Below, one piece after another: positions 47,089 through 58,200 of a stretch of DNA of 64,000 nt (position 1 is its first letter; every line of letters starts with the position of its first letter). Position numbers and translations under genes: made by a program. Source of the DNA: Portunus trituberculatus (taxonomy: Eukaryota; Arthropoda; Malacostraca; Decapoda; Portunidae); NCBI RefSeq assembly GCF_017591435.1, contig NC_059289.1:19978344-20042343 (forward strand), given 5' to 3'. The notes under the pieces are model-generated. The model was not told the DNA's origin. It was given only the letters and a program-made list of their open reading frames with translations, and searched no databases.

Positions 47089-48465
47089 TGCCTGGGATAC
47101 GAGTTTTTTGAGATAAGAGCTATGACTTGGTCATTTTTAAAATTTTGAGATATGAGTAAAATGTTGAGTTATAAGTCATGCTTGGGAATGTTGCCACTAT
47201 AGTCGGCGGCTAGGCGCATCAGTCCAGCTTCAGGTTAGCTAGTATGTACATGTTTTCCATGGCTCTCATGCAATGTGATTGTTATTCCATCATTTTCACA
47301 CTATTAACTTTTTTTTTTGTCCAAAAGTGCAGTTTAAAATTATGTTTAATGTTTTTGTGTGAATGGTACCTGTGTCCTTTCCTCTGTCCCTCCTCCTCCT
47401 CCTCTATTTACCACCATTAGTCAAAAACGTGTCTCCAAGGTAAGAACACTAAATAAAATTTTGCTGTTATTTTATATATTTTCATGCACTGATAAAGTAT
47501 GAATGTGTATATAACTGAAAAAGCAAAACAAATTTCTCCTATTTCTGCCTACCTCCTCCACCGACGCTTATCACAGCAGGTGGGGAACAATGTAAACAAA
47601 CCTACCTCTCTCTCTCTTTCTCCTACTTAAAACTTCATTTAAGGCGGTGTCACACTAGCACTTTTTCCTTTGATTAATGCGATTTCCGTCGATTTTTCAG
47701 CGTTCCGCATGAACTTATTGCATGAATTTGTCAGACGATAGGGATCGTTTCCGTCTGCAAATTTTCCGCCTTTGTTTACATACCAAGACCAAGACCACAA
47801 TACTTGCCGCGTCTCCTCAACCTGCTTCTACGTGCATTGGTTCTACCACTAGCCATGAACGCATCCATGCACACTTTTTGGCTTGTTTAGCTCGTCTAAG
47901 TTTCGTAATACACAGTATTACGTTCAGAGCAGCGTATCTTTGCCGCAGTGTGGCCTCCATGTTTGTGTTTACATTGTGTTGGCGGGAAGTGACGACGAAA
48001 CACTGTTTATGTGTGACAGGCCGCAGCCAAAATATTGTTGATTTTCTGAAAAACGACGGAAAAAGTGTGACACCGCCTTTACTCAATGAATAATGTTTAC
48101 AGGATCATCAATGAGTTCTGTGATTATTAGAGCAGCCAGTCTTCTGTGGGTGGCTATATTTGTACACTCCAGCTGATCGACAGTCCCAAGTGACAGTTGG
48201 GATTGCGGTAGGGTAACGTCATGTGGAATGCACCCTCCGATATAAATATACTTTATAAAAGTAGTTTATCTATTTATATTATTTTTGTTATGTTTTATTA
48301 TGTTTCTGTGCAATAACTGTTATTTATTGATGCTTTTTCTTACCTGAAAACACTTAAAAAAATAAGGGTGCTCTTTATGGGGAGACTGGAACAGATTAAT
48401 GACATTTCAAAGGGAAAAATTGTTCCGAGATATAAGCTCCGTCACAGAACGAATTAAACTCGTAT
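47066..48465 (+). mobile_element. Tigger-type MITE, right end decayed, holding a Harbinger MITE
   Basis: It starts CAGTGGTACCTTGATATACG after TA at 47064-47065, and continues with GGGATACGAGTT and ATATGAGTAAAA-type words as in the element at 42156. The right end has CACAGAACGAATTAAACTCG followed by TAT, which is the expected inner part of the terminus, but the last 20 bp are lost. The nested Harbinger MITE occupies 47642-48078. No transposase frame. Confidence 0.7.
47642..48078. mobile_element. PIF/Harbinger-type MITE with TTA target duplication
   Basis: 437 bp. AGGCGGTGTCACACT at the left and its exact reverse complement AGTGTGACACCGCCT at the right, flanked by TTA at 47639-47641 and 48079-48081. 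Three-base TTA duplications are diagnostic of PIF/Harbinger. Interior inverted similarity extends further (CTTTTTCC). The 372-bp open frame inside it is not supported as coding. Confidence 0.9.
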
Positions 48466-49007
48466 TGTCAGCGTTTCTTAAAAGTGATTAACTTCCTTTA
48501 GATGCTCTCATATTTACCGGTTTAATTAGGTTTGGTTTAAGAAATTTGCCGGATAACAACATGATTTGCGACAAAGTAATGATAAATTATATTTCTTATT
48601 TTCTTGTACAAAAATTATTTCACACAAAAATCACTTCAAATAAGCATAGGTTGCAAAATTTCAAGAAATCCTATTCCACCTCCCACTAGTCTACAGTAAG
48701 CTATGGCAGGCTACATGAGGCTATGCAAACTTACGTGAGGTAAGTTATAAGGATAAATACTTAATTGGAACAGTAACAATAGAAAAAAATAGAAAATATA
48801 ACGTATTTATAACTGTAATGTAAGACAAACATGAACAAATAAAGCTTTGGCATATTTACCCAGTAATTCCTACTAGCCTCATTTCTCCTCTGCCATTCCC
48901 CTAACAACATAAGAAAAAAAAATGTATATATAATAAAAGAAATAAAGTTTTGTTTATCATATAAGTAGGAACATTAAAAGAAAGTTTTTTTCTCTTAGTT
49001 TTCATAT
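48466..49007. other. Stretch without a recognisable gene
   Basis: AT-rich. Its last 120 bp (from CCATTCCCCTAACAACATAAG at 48893) are repeated directly at 49144-49262. No coding motif. Confidence 0.5.
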
Positions 49008-49280
49008 TAACTTCTTAGAGACCATCTCATATTTATATTCATCCAGCCTTCAATGTTTGTAGGTGTGTAGCATCCACAGATTTGATCACTTGTGGACTGG
49101 TGCCTGAAGGAAAATGTGTGTGGATATGATTTTTTATGTGCTCCTCTGCTATTCCCCTAGCAACATAAGAAAAAAAAAGTATATATAAAAGAAATAGTTT
49201 TGTTTATCATATAAGTAGGAACATAAAAAGAAAGCTTTTTTCTCTTAGTTTTCATATTAATCTCCAAGTCCGTCTTAAAA

Positions 49281-49860
49281 TTGCTTTTAGATTTAAGTTA
49301 CCTCTGGATGTGGTTTATCATTTTAAGAGTTGCATTAAAAGCACTTAACCAAACAAAGATGGCTGACCACCAAGGAGCCTTAGCAAGTCCTCTCAAGGAC
49401 ACTGAGTTACTGAAAAGATATAGACTGGATCAGGCCAAAGTGTTATTTGTGATCGACATGGTGAGAGATGCCTTAGAGAGCCCCACAGGAAGGAGTGCTG
49501 CGCTGGGGCCAGAGATGAAGATAGTTATTACTCTCTGCTATTTACCCACCAGCAATGGTGAGCAAGAGCACTCTTATTTCAGCTCCTCCGCTCCAAGCAG
49601 ACTTCCAAATCGCAAGCACAAGAGTGCGAGAGCCAAAATTTAGAAATAAGAGTGAAGGAGCGGGGAGACGATGCTTCAAAATCAAGTCCGCTCTTCCTCT
49701 TATGCTCTTTTTTTTCTCATTTTCCGCTCGCAAAGTCCACTTCCCCACTAGCGCTCTTTTATCTCGTTCTCCACTCACACCTCCACTTGTGCTCTCCACT
49801 CTGTTCTTCACAGAATAACAAAGTTTGGCACCGATCAGTCACCCAACACAGTCACACTGC
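49281..49860 (+). pseudogene. Harbinger-type transposase N-terminal remnant (left arm)
   Basis: The frame contains ELLKRYRLDQAKVLFVIDMV, then RDALESPTGRSAALGPEMKI and VITLCYLPTSNG, which is the N-terminal region of PIF/Harbinger nucleases (and host HARBI1). After 49560 the frame is interrupted by a 250-bp segment also found in the other arm; at about 49815 KFGTDQSPNTVTLL resembles the next conserved block (G..QS..TV). The catalytic DDE part is absent. Confidence 0.7.
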
Positions 49861-50220
49861 TGTCTCTCTCTCTGTGACCGTTTCAGGGGTCATGTCTTAA
49901 GGGTTTAAGCACTGGTACAGATTTGCTTATTAAAATGAAGGATCTTAGGGCAGTGAGGCTGAAAGCATGTCACACGTGTAATTGACCAACAGAAATGTAC
50001 TCCACGTGGAGTTGCTCTTGGATGTGACCAACAGGATGCATTATTTAACAAGCAAACAGGTGCATACCCTTATCATGCTGTTTGGGTTACTGAAAGGTTT
50101 TACGACATACTTACGAGCTTACCAACGTTAATTGAACAGTCATGTTCAAACCTCCTCTCCCTTCTCACTTCTATTACCTATTCTATACTGCTAGTTGCTA
50201 TATTTGAAATAGGTCTATTA

Positions 50221-50221
<1 letters not shown>

Positions 50222-50268
<47 letters not shown>

Positions 50269-50290
50269 AATTACAACAACAACAAAAACA

Positions 50291-50324
<34 letters not shown>

Positions 50325-50356
50325 GCCCTGCTCATCTTCCCCTTCCCTTTTCTCAG

Positions 50357-50407
<51 letters not shown>

Positions 50408-50536
50408 CTACAATTACTACTACTGCTACTACAGTTATAACAACAACAAAAACACTATTACTACTTCTACTACTAACCCTGCTCATCTTCCCCTTCCCAT
50501 TTCTCAGAGAGGTGGTATTATTATTATTATTATTAT

Positions 50537-50581
<45 letters not shown>

Positions 50582-50946
50582 AAGTAGTAGTGATCGTAGA
50601 AATAGTAGTAGTAGTAGTAGTAGCAAGTGTTGTAGTGGCAGTAGTAGTGGCAGAAGCTGCTGCTGCTGCTGCTGCTGCCGAAAACTTCAGACATCGCCTT
50701 CAACAGTGCATCGCTACAGATGGCCACCATCTTCCTGATGCCATCTTCAAAAAGTGATCACACAAACGGCATTGTATACTGATTCAAATAAAACAACAAA
50801 TAATTCTGTAAGTATTGTTTTACTTTTCCTAATAGCCTATCAAAACTCGGGCATTTGATTTGCCCCACCCTATACTACCACTACAACACTTGCTACTGCT
50901 ACTACTATTACTACTACTGCTGCTATTTCTACGATCACTAATACTT

Positions 50947-50977
<31 letters not shown>

Positions 50978-51016
50978 CATCTCTCTGAGAAATGGGAAGG
51001 AAAAGATGAGCAGGGC

Positions 51017-51072
<56 letters not shown>

Positions 51073-51180
51073 TTTTTGTTGTTGTTGTTATAACTGTAGT
51101 AGCAGTAGTAGTAATTGTAATAGCAGAAGTAGTAGTGGTGGTGGTGGTGGTGGTGGTGGTGGTGGTGGTGGTGGTGGTGG
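50222..51180. repeat. ACT/AGT and related trinucleotide tracts (palindrome spacer)
   Basis: (ACT)n at 50222-50268 and 50296-50322, (AGT)n 50359-50408 and 50539-50600, (GCT)n near 50657-50678, (ACT)n 50948-50976, (AGT)n 51019-51070 and (GGT)n near 51137-51180. Frames of poly-S, poly-V, poly-Y are artefacts. Confidence 0.95.
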
Positions 51181-51504
51181 AACTAGCAGCAGCTGCTGCG
51201 GAGAGCGAAGATCGTGAGCGGAGAGTGGAGAGCACAAGTGGGCAGAGGGAGCTCAAGCAGAAGTGCAAGTGGAGAATGAGAAAAAAGAGCGCTAGTTGGG
51301 GAGTGGACTTTGCGAGCGGAAAATAAGAAAAAAAAAAAAAAAAAAAGTATAAGAGGATGAGCAAACTTTGATTCTGAAGCATCCTCTCCCCGCTCCTTCA
51401 CTCTTATTTCTAACTTTTGGCTCTCGCACTCCTCTGCTTGCAATTTGGAAGTCTGCTGGGAGCGGTGGAGCTGAAATAAGAGTGCTCTTGCCCACCATTG
51501 CTGG

Positions 51505-51765
51505 TGGATAAATAGCAGAGAGTACCTTCATCTCTGGCCTCAGTGCAGCACTCCTTCCTGTGGGGCTCTCTAAGGCATCTCTCACCATGCCGGTCACAAA
51601 TAACATTTTGGCCTGATCCAGTCTATATCTTTTCAGTAACTTAGTGTCCTTGAGAGGACTTGCTACAGCTCCTTGTTGGTCGGCCATCTTTGTTTGGTTA
51701 AGTGTTCTTAATGCAACTCTTAAAATGATAAACCACATCCAGAGGTAACTTAAACCTAAAAGCAA
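51505..51765 (-). pseudogene. Harbinger-type transposase N-terminal remnant (right arm)
   Basis: Minus-strand mirror of the 49281 frame, reading LLKRYRLDQAKMLFVTGMVR and DALESPTGRSAALRPEMKVL. A few substitutions and a missing ITLCY-type stretch near 51520 distinguish it. It confirms that the arms were duplicated after insertion of the element or are part of it. Confidence 0.7.
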
Positions 51766-52045
51766 TTTTAAGACGGACTTAGAGATTAATATGAAAACTA
51801 AGAGAAAAAAAAGCTTTTTTTTATGTTCCTACTTATATGATAAACAAAACTATTTCTTTTATTACAATATACTTTTTTTTCTTATGTTGCTAGGGGAATA
51901 GCAGAGGAGCACATAAAAAATCATATCCACACACATTTTCCTTCAGGCACCAGTCCACAAGTGATCAAATCTGTGAATGCTACACACTTACAAACATCGA
52001 AGGCTGGATGAATATAAATATGGGAGGATCTAAGAAGTAAGAAGT

Positions 52046-52703
<658 letters not shown>

Positions 52704-53234
52704 GCTGGCTTCAATGAAGTTGATGATGATGATGTTCAAGATCTTTAGGAAAGCCATGCTGCATCTCTTTCAAATGATGAACTTATAGAGCTAGACAAGG
52801 CATCACAGGAGGCAGAAAAAGAGGGAGACGAGGAAGAAGAACCTGTGCGTGGCCTGGACATCAAAACTCATAGAGAAGGTCTCGGTGGTATCAAAAAAGC
52901 TCTGGAAACCCTGAAGGAACGTGACCCAAATCCTGCCAGGAGTAGCAAAGGGGCTCATGACCTAGAGAAAAGTGTCAAGATTTATCAAGAAATCTATGAT
53001 GAAAAAACAAGAAAAACTAAACAGTCCTCCATCGACTCGTTCTTCAAGCCAGTCAGACATGCTGTCCCTGTCACACCTGCCGACCCTGCTACAGCTGGCC
53101 CTTCCTCAATATCCTCTTTCTTCAAACCACTGAAACGTTCTCACCCTACTACAGCTGGCCCTTCTACATCTGCTTCTGACAGTGCAGACGATAACATCTT
53201 ATCCTTGCCTGCCCACTCAGCGGAAGATGAGTAA
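52704..53234 (+). pseudogene. pogo transposase C-terminal tail, copy 1, with PIP box
   Basis: The frame from about 52845 to 53234 (stop after SAEDE) is open; just before it a stop (near 52747) interrupts VDDDDVQDL. It encodes an acidic region, DLEKSVKIYQEIYDEKTRK, the PIP-box-like TKQSSIDSFFKPVRH and a second SSISSFFKP repeat. Compared with copy 2 it lacks one repeat unit and has several substitutions, but the Q-x-x-I-x-x-F-F core is kept. Confidence 0.85.
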
Positions 53235-53375
53235 GGGCTGAAATCCCTACTGTCCCTTAGCCTCGGGAATGACATCATCTGATAGAATACATGGCGATTG
53301 AAAGGTAAGTAAAAACATTTTGTTTATTTCTTTTACGCAGTACTTTACTTTTTTTTTAACGATTATTTTCATGTA

Positions 53376-54313
53376 CAGTAAGGTCTCGGTTTACGTCAGT
53401 TACGTTCCTGAAACATGACGTAAGTCGATTTTGTACGTAACTCGAGTTTCCGTACATTTCAAAGCATATTATCGAGTTTTCAACCAATCATTGTTTATGG
53501 TCATTCAGGTAAGTTAAAGATTATATTGTTATATTATTTACAACTATATAGGAATATGAAACACGTTTGTTTTTGTTGTTGATTAGGGCCACGAATGCGA
53601 AGGACTGCAGCTTGCCAAGAGGGGTGGCCCTGAGGTGGCCAGGAGGGTGGGCAGGTCGAATGTTGTGACGCCCAGGGCAGACAGCTGGGAGCGTAGTGCA
53701 GTGCGGTGGGAGTAGAAGCGTGGGCAGCGGGGCAGGAAATGCAATAGGAAAGGGCAATAGGGATCAGCAGACAGATGCAGACGGTGCAAGTGAGCTGTGA
53801 GTGTAGTGTGGCCCAGGCGAGGCTCCGGAGTTGTTATTGTTGTGATGGGTGCGCGAACCCTCAAGGTCGTCAACTTCCCCGTTGTCATGGTAACGGGCTT
53901 TCCATTTTTTTCTTCACTCCCTCACACACAGCTGCTGCCTCCCTTCTCATGTCTTTAATTACGTCCTCTTTTTCTTGTAGCGTAATGGTTTTCCTTTTCT
54001 TAGCATCACTGCTGTCACTAAGGAGTTTTCTCTTTGGTGCCATTGAGCAAGATACTAAGAACTTGAATCAGTAAACGCAGAAATAGGATAACACTCTTGC
54101 CAGGGGCGACGGTGTGGTGGAACTGAGGCAGGGTGTTATTGTATTCAAGCGTGAGGCGGGCGGTGTGACGGGTAACCACCAACAATAACAATAAATCCCG
54201 TGCTTTACGATTTATAAATTTTCAATTTTTTAAATTTTAAATTGCCTTATAGTGGACTGACGTAACTACGAGTTTGACGTAACTCGAGACCGATGTAACC
54301 TGGGACTTTACTG
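53376..54313. mobile_element. Tigger-type element inserted in pogo copy 1
   Basis: 938 bp. CAGTAAGGTCTCGGTTTACG at the left and the reverse complement of CGATGTAACCTGGGACTTTA with CTG at the right form imperfect inverted termini; TA flanks both ends (53374-53375, 54314-54315). Copy 2 of the pogo element has the uninterrupted site TTCATGTATTTTAATTTC at about 57339-57356, which proves the insertion. Inside lies a LINE tail (minus) and AT-rich sequence. Confidence 0.95.
53583..53850 (-). pseudogene. RNase H-type LINE tail inside the Tigger-type element
   Basis: The minus-strand frame reads PRLGHTTLTAHLHRLHLSAD, PYCPF, then HRTALRSQLSALGVTTFDLP and TLLATSG, matching the tail at 12830-13205. The second Cys of the C-C-H-C pattern is damaged (CPF for CPWC). 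No other part of the LINE is seen. Confidence 0.75.
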
Positions 54314-54442
54314 TATTTTAATTTCTGTAGGGGTGACTTTTGACGTGCTAGAACGCATTCCCAACTATTACATATTATAATGGGTTTAGTATATGCGGTA
54401 AGGTTTTCAGGAACATATGTACCATATAATGAGGACTTACTG

Positions 54443-55200
54443 TACTGACTTTAACTTGACCACCCTTGGACCCTGTTATCTCTTCCTCTCCCTCCCCCTT
54501 TTTTTTTTTAACTGCATTACATATTACTTACATGCATTACTAATTAGATAAATAAATAGAATATTAAAAGGTCATAATACAAAGAAAAATTAGGTTCACG
54601 CCATTCATAATGTTAGCATAAATATTGAATATTTGTTATTGAATATAATGCACTTAATCATAACATAAACAACAAAGGAAAACAGGTAATATAGTCTGAG
54701 TGAAAAAATAAACTACATATCATTCATGTGGTCAGTTTCATTAGCTTTCTGTTTTGATCTTTGCATGACTTATGTTTTTCCTTATTTGTCTTAATGTTAT
54801 TGTTTAGATCTATAATTCTAAAGTACACATATTTTGGCAAAAAATGATATGACATCATCAGTTGGGGCAGAAACTGAAGTAGGCTTATACCTAAATAACA
54901 CTGGTAATGTTTTCGCTTCACAGGTAGGCTATATAGCACTATAAGCAGTACAGAGACATACAATAATCATTTAGAAATTTCATCTACCTTGAGGTAAATT
55001 AAGGGATGGAACTGCAGTATCTGTCAGTAGCCTAAAACTCTTGGGTGCTTAACTGCCTAAGAGGCGATGCTTTAAATCATCCTTGTAGTCAGAACGTCCC
55101 GCCAAAAGTCAGCTGTCAGTGAGGACTGAGCTGGGGTGGCGCGAAAAGTGTGACATGGATGACATCACAATAACAATCAGTCTCTTCCTGCATTTCCCAT
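54443..55200. other. Spacer between the two pogo copies
   Basis: AT-rich, no gene seen. From about 55090 the sequence (GGCGCGAAAAGTGTGAC) looks like the 5' UTR of pogo copy 2, but no left terminal inverted repeat matching TACAGTAAGTGCTCG could be found. Confidence 0.5.
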
Positions 55201-55269
55201 TGAACACAAGTGAAATCCTTACGTGTGTTTTTTGCGAATATTATCACGACGCACAGTGACGCACCCATA

Positions 55270-56408
55270 ATGGCCCCAAAACGTTCTGAAGACACTGCTG
55301 GAGTTGACAAGGGAAAGCGAGAGAGAAGTAATCTGACATTGGAGGTAAAATTTGATATTTTGAAGAGGAAACAGCAGGGAGAAGGTACATCTGCCATAGG
55401 AAGAAATTTGGGCCTATCCCAGTCGACAGTCTGGACGGTGTTAAAGAATCATGAGGCTATAAAAAAAGCTGCGGAGAATGCAACGGATCTGCAGAGCAAA
55501 TTGCTAACAAAACACTGTGAGCCAATAATGGATAAGATGGAAAGGTTGCTCAAAATATGGGTCGACGACCAGATTCGTCAAAATATGGGTCTGTCTTTGA
55601 ATTTAATCTGTCAGAAAGCGCTGTTCATTATTGAAAGACTGAAGCTAGTAATGGGAGTGGAAGACTTTGAATTTAAAGCAAGCAAAGGATGGTTTGATAA
55701 ATTCAGGCAATGTTCAACTCTCCATAATATCAAGATAACAGGTGAGGCTGCTAGTTCTGACAAAGAGGCTGCAGACAAATTCAAGCCAGAATTAGAAAAG
55801 TGCACTGAAGAGAAAGGCTACAGCAAGAAACAAGTTATAAATTATGATGAAACAGGACTTTATTGGAAGAGGATGACAAGTAAGACTTATATTGACAAGG
55901 AAGAAAAAAGTGTGAGTGGTTTAAAGCCTCCAAGGACTGCTTAACACTGTTACTTAGAGGCAATGCAGAAGGGGATTTGAAGCTAAAGCCACTCCTCATA
56001 TACCATGCCGAAAACCCTAGAGCACTCAAGTGGTTAATGAAGCAATACTTAACTGTGGTATGGAAATCAAATCCGAAGGCATGGCTGACCACTTCAGTGC
56101 ACCAGGAATATTTCACATCATATCTGTCTCCAGTTCTTAAGGAGTATGCATCAGCTAACAACATTGCCAACCGATTCTTACTGATAGTTGACAATGCTCC
56201 CAGCCACACAAGGGCCATGGAAGACTGGGTGGAGAATATTGAGGTGATGTTCCTCCCTCCAAACACCACGGCTCTGATCCAACTGATGGATCAGACAGTC
56301 ATCAAGACATTTAAAGCCTACTACCAGTGGCAAACCATGCAGCAACTGATAAAAGGGCACAGATGGGCCTGGCAAGCCTACTATCAGAGAATGGTGGAAG
56401 TCGTATAA
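55270..56408 (+). pseudogene. pogo/Tigger transposase: CENP-B-like HTH domains and DDE core
   Basis: From ATG at 55270 the protein starts MAPKRSEDTAGVDKGKRERS, then a helix-turn-helix of CENP-B/psq type (TLEVKFDILKRKQQGEGTSA through LSQSTVWTVLKNH), then a second one (DDQIRQNMGLSLNLICQKAL). The DDE core has NYDETGLYW (first Asp, near 55846), LLIVDNAPSH (second, near 56186) and LMDQTVIK (third, near 56288). This enzyme cuts at TA sites. The frame breaks at about 55940 (in VSGLKPPR) and 56405, so no full-length protein is possible. It resembles Tigger transposases and their domesticated relatives, but lies within clear transposon ends. Confidence 0.92.
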
Positions 56409-57204
56409 CATCAAGCATGCCTTAGATAACATCAAGTTATCTTGGGACGAAGTGAAGACATCTACCATGAACTTGGCGTGGAATAAAGTATGGCCAGAAT
56501 GTGCGCATGACTTCCCAGGCTTCGCTGAAGATGACATCGGTGCGATCAGAAATGACATAGTAAATCTGTGCCATAGGGCTGGCTTCGATGAAGTTGATGA
56601 TGATGATGTTCAAGATCTTTTGGAAAGCCATGCTGAACCTCTCTCAAATGATGAACTTATAGACCAAGACAAGGCATCACAGGAGACAGAAAAAGAGGGA
56701 GACGAGGAAGAAGAACCTGTGCGTGGCCAGGACATCAAAACTCTTAGAGAATGTCTCGGTGGTATCGAAAAAGCTCTGAAAACCCTGAAGGAACATGACC
56801 CAAATCTTGCCAGGAGCAGCAAAGTGGCTCATGACATAGAGAAAAGTATCAAGATTTATCAAGAAATCTATGATGAAAAAACAAGAAAAACCAAACAGTC
56901 CTCCATCTACTCGTTCTTCAAGCCAGTCAGACATGCCATCCCTATCACACCTGCCGACCCTGCTACAGCTGGCCCTTCCACATCTGCTGCCGACAGTTCT
57001 ACAGCTGGCCCTTCCTCCATATCCTCTTTCTTCAAACCAGTGAAACATGCCGACCCTGCTACAGCTGGCCCTTCCTCAATATCCTCTTTCTTCAAACCAG
57101 TGAAACACGCCGACCCTGCTACAGCTGACCCTTCCACATCTGCTTCCGACAGTGCAGACAATGACGTCTTATCCTCATCTGCCCACTCAGCGGAAGATGA
57201 GTAA
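56409..57204 (+). pseudogene. pogo transposase C-terminal tail with PIP box and SSISSFFKP repeats
   Basis: The frame continues with LSWDEVKTSTMNLAWNKVWP and an acidic stretch, then a helix (GGIEKALKTLKEHDPNLARS), and from 56896 the sequence QSSIYSFFKP, an exact match to the PCNA-binding consensus Q-x-x-I/L/M-x-x-F/Y-F/Y. Two further units SSISSFFKPVKHADPATA (near 57016 and 57076) repeat the same core without the Gln. It ends SAHSAEDE and stop at 57202-57204. Binding of a pogo transposase to PCNA has been reported in Drosophila, so a role in coupling transposition to replication is plausible. Confidence 0.88.
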
Positions 57205-57491
57205 GGGCTGAAATCCCTACTGTCCCTTAGCCTCAGGAGGGACATCATCTGATAGAATACATGGCAAGTGAAAGGTAAATAAAAACATTTTGTTTATTTC
57301 TTTTGCGCGGTACTTTACATTTTTTTTTCTTATGACTATTTTCATGTATTTTAATTTCTGTAGGGGTGACTTTTGACGTACTGAAACACATTCCCTATTA
57401 TTACATGTTATAATGCGTTCAGTATACGGTAAATTCGATTTACGGCAAGGTTTCCAGGAACATATGTGTACCGTATAACGAGCACTTACTG

Positions 57492-57730
57492 TACTCCCCT
57501 CAAGCAATGCACTGGTGTTTGTCACCCATGGTTGCCTCTACAGAACGGTGTTTGTCGGCCAAGTCACGTGAATCCCATTTTTAATAAGAGTTGCCAGATT
57601 CCAATTATTATTGAAATCCACAATACTTATAATATGTGGTTTCTTTTACTTTTCCTGATTAGCACATAATTTTAAAGACACGAAAGTGCAAAAGTTCCTA
57701 CTTTTACATCAAATTCAAATGCCCAAAAGG

Positions 57731-57778
<48 letters not shown>

Positions 57779-58029
57779 ACTCGCATGGTGTTATTGGAGC
57801 TTGGAGGTATTTCTTAGCGGCGGGTTCTGCCATGGGTTCGAGGAGAATTTTTTTATATGCCATAACTTTGCTCTCAGAGGTTATAACATGTTGAATACTA
57901 CATCGTTGTACTCAGAATAACACAAAGAAATATGCTTTTATAAGGAAAAAAATCTTTTAGCATTTTTGACAGGTGTGATTTTCCCCTGTTGTAACAGATG
58001 GAAAATAAATCAACTCCCCATACTTTAAA
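57492..58029. other. Stretch with a (GA)n tract and no gene
   Basis: (GA)n lies at 57731-57777. Otherwise AT-rich without coding motifs. Confidence 0.6.
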
Positions 58030-58200
58030 GGTTAAACATCTGTACTTCACAATCTTCTATCTGACTGTCAGTACAGTTTCTGTCAAGGTCGCTCTACTGG
58101 TGATCTGGCTTTCCTCACTGAATCTTGGTCATCCTCTTTTAGAGATTTTAGTGAAACTTTTGCTGTAGTATTAGACATATCAAAAGCTTTTGAAAGAGTC

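Larger units (their letters stand above)
49008..52045. repeat. 3-kb inverted repeat with 0.8-kb arms of Harbinger origin
   Basis: The left arm (about 49008-49800) and right arm (about 51240-52045) are reverse complements with an estimated 90 percent or more identity, through the transposase-derived segment and its 5' flank. The 1.4-kb spacer is nearly all (ACT)n/(AGT)n and related trinucleotide tracts plus repeats of CTGCTCATCTTCCCCTTCCC in both orientations, so the palindromic organisation continues into the spacer. Confidence 0.9.
52704..54442 (+). mobile_element. pogo/Tigger element copy 1, 3' half, split by a second element
   Basis: Homology to copy 2 (55.2-57.5 kb) begins at about 52704 in the transposase tail and continues through the 3' UTR to a terminus ending TTACTG at 54442, followed by TA. 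The element is interrupted at 53376-54313 by a Tigger-type insertion. The N-terminal transposase half is absent. Confidence 0.88.
55200..57491 (+). mobile_element. pogo/Tigger element copy 2
   Basis: The transposase region is 55210-57204, followed by a 3' UTR and a right terminus of TATAACGAGCACTTACTG ending at 57491, then TA. The left terminus is not found, so the element is 5'-incomplete. Two frame breaks (about 55940 and 56408) inactivate it. Copy 1 lies 1-2 kb upstream in the same orientation. Confidence 0.88.

Noticed and set aside
47722..48093. 123-residue open frame
   Set aside because: Lies within the Harbinger MITE and contains its inverted termini; no domain.
49555..49818. Frames through the arm of the inverted repeat
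   Set aside because: Mirrored on the other arm and without domain content; part of the Harbinger-derived repeat.
50512..51382. Poly-V, poly-S and poly-T frames
   Set aside because: Translations of AGT/ACT/GGT tracts in the palindrome spacer.
55270..57204. Domesticated host gene of the Tigger/CENP-B type
   Set aside because: Frame breaks, a clear right terminus and a second decayed copy next to it indicate an ordinary dead transposon.
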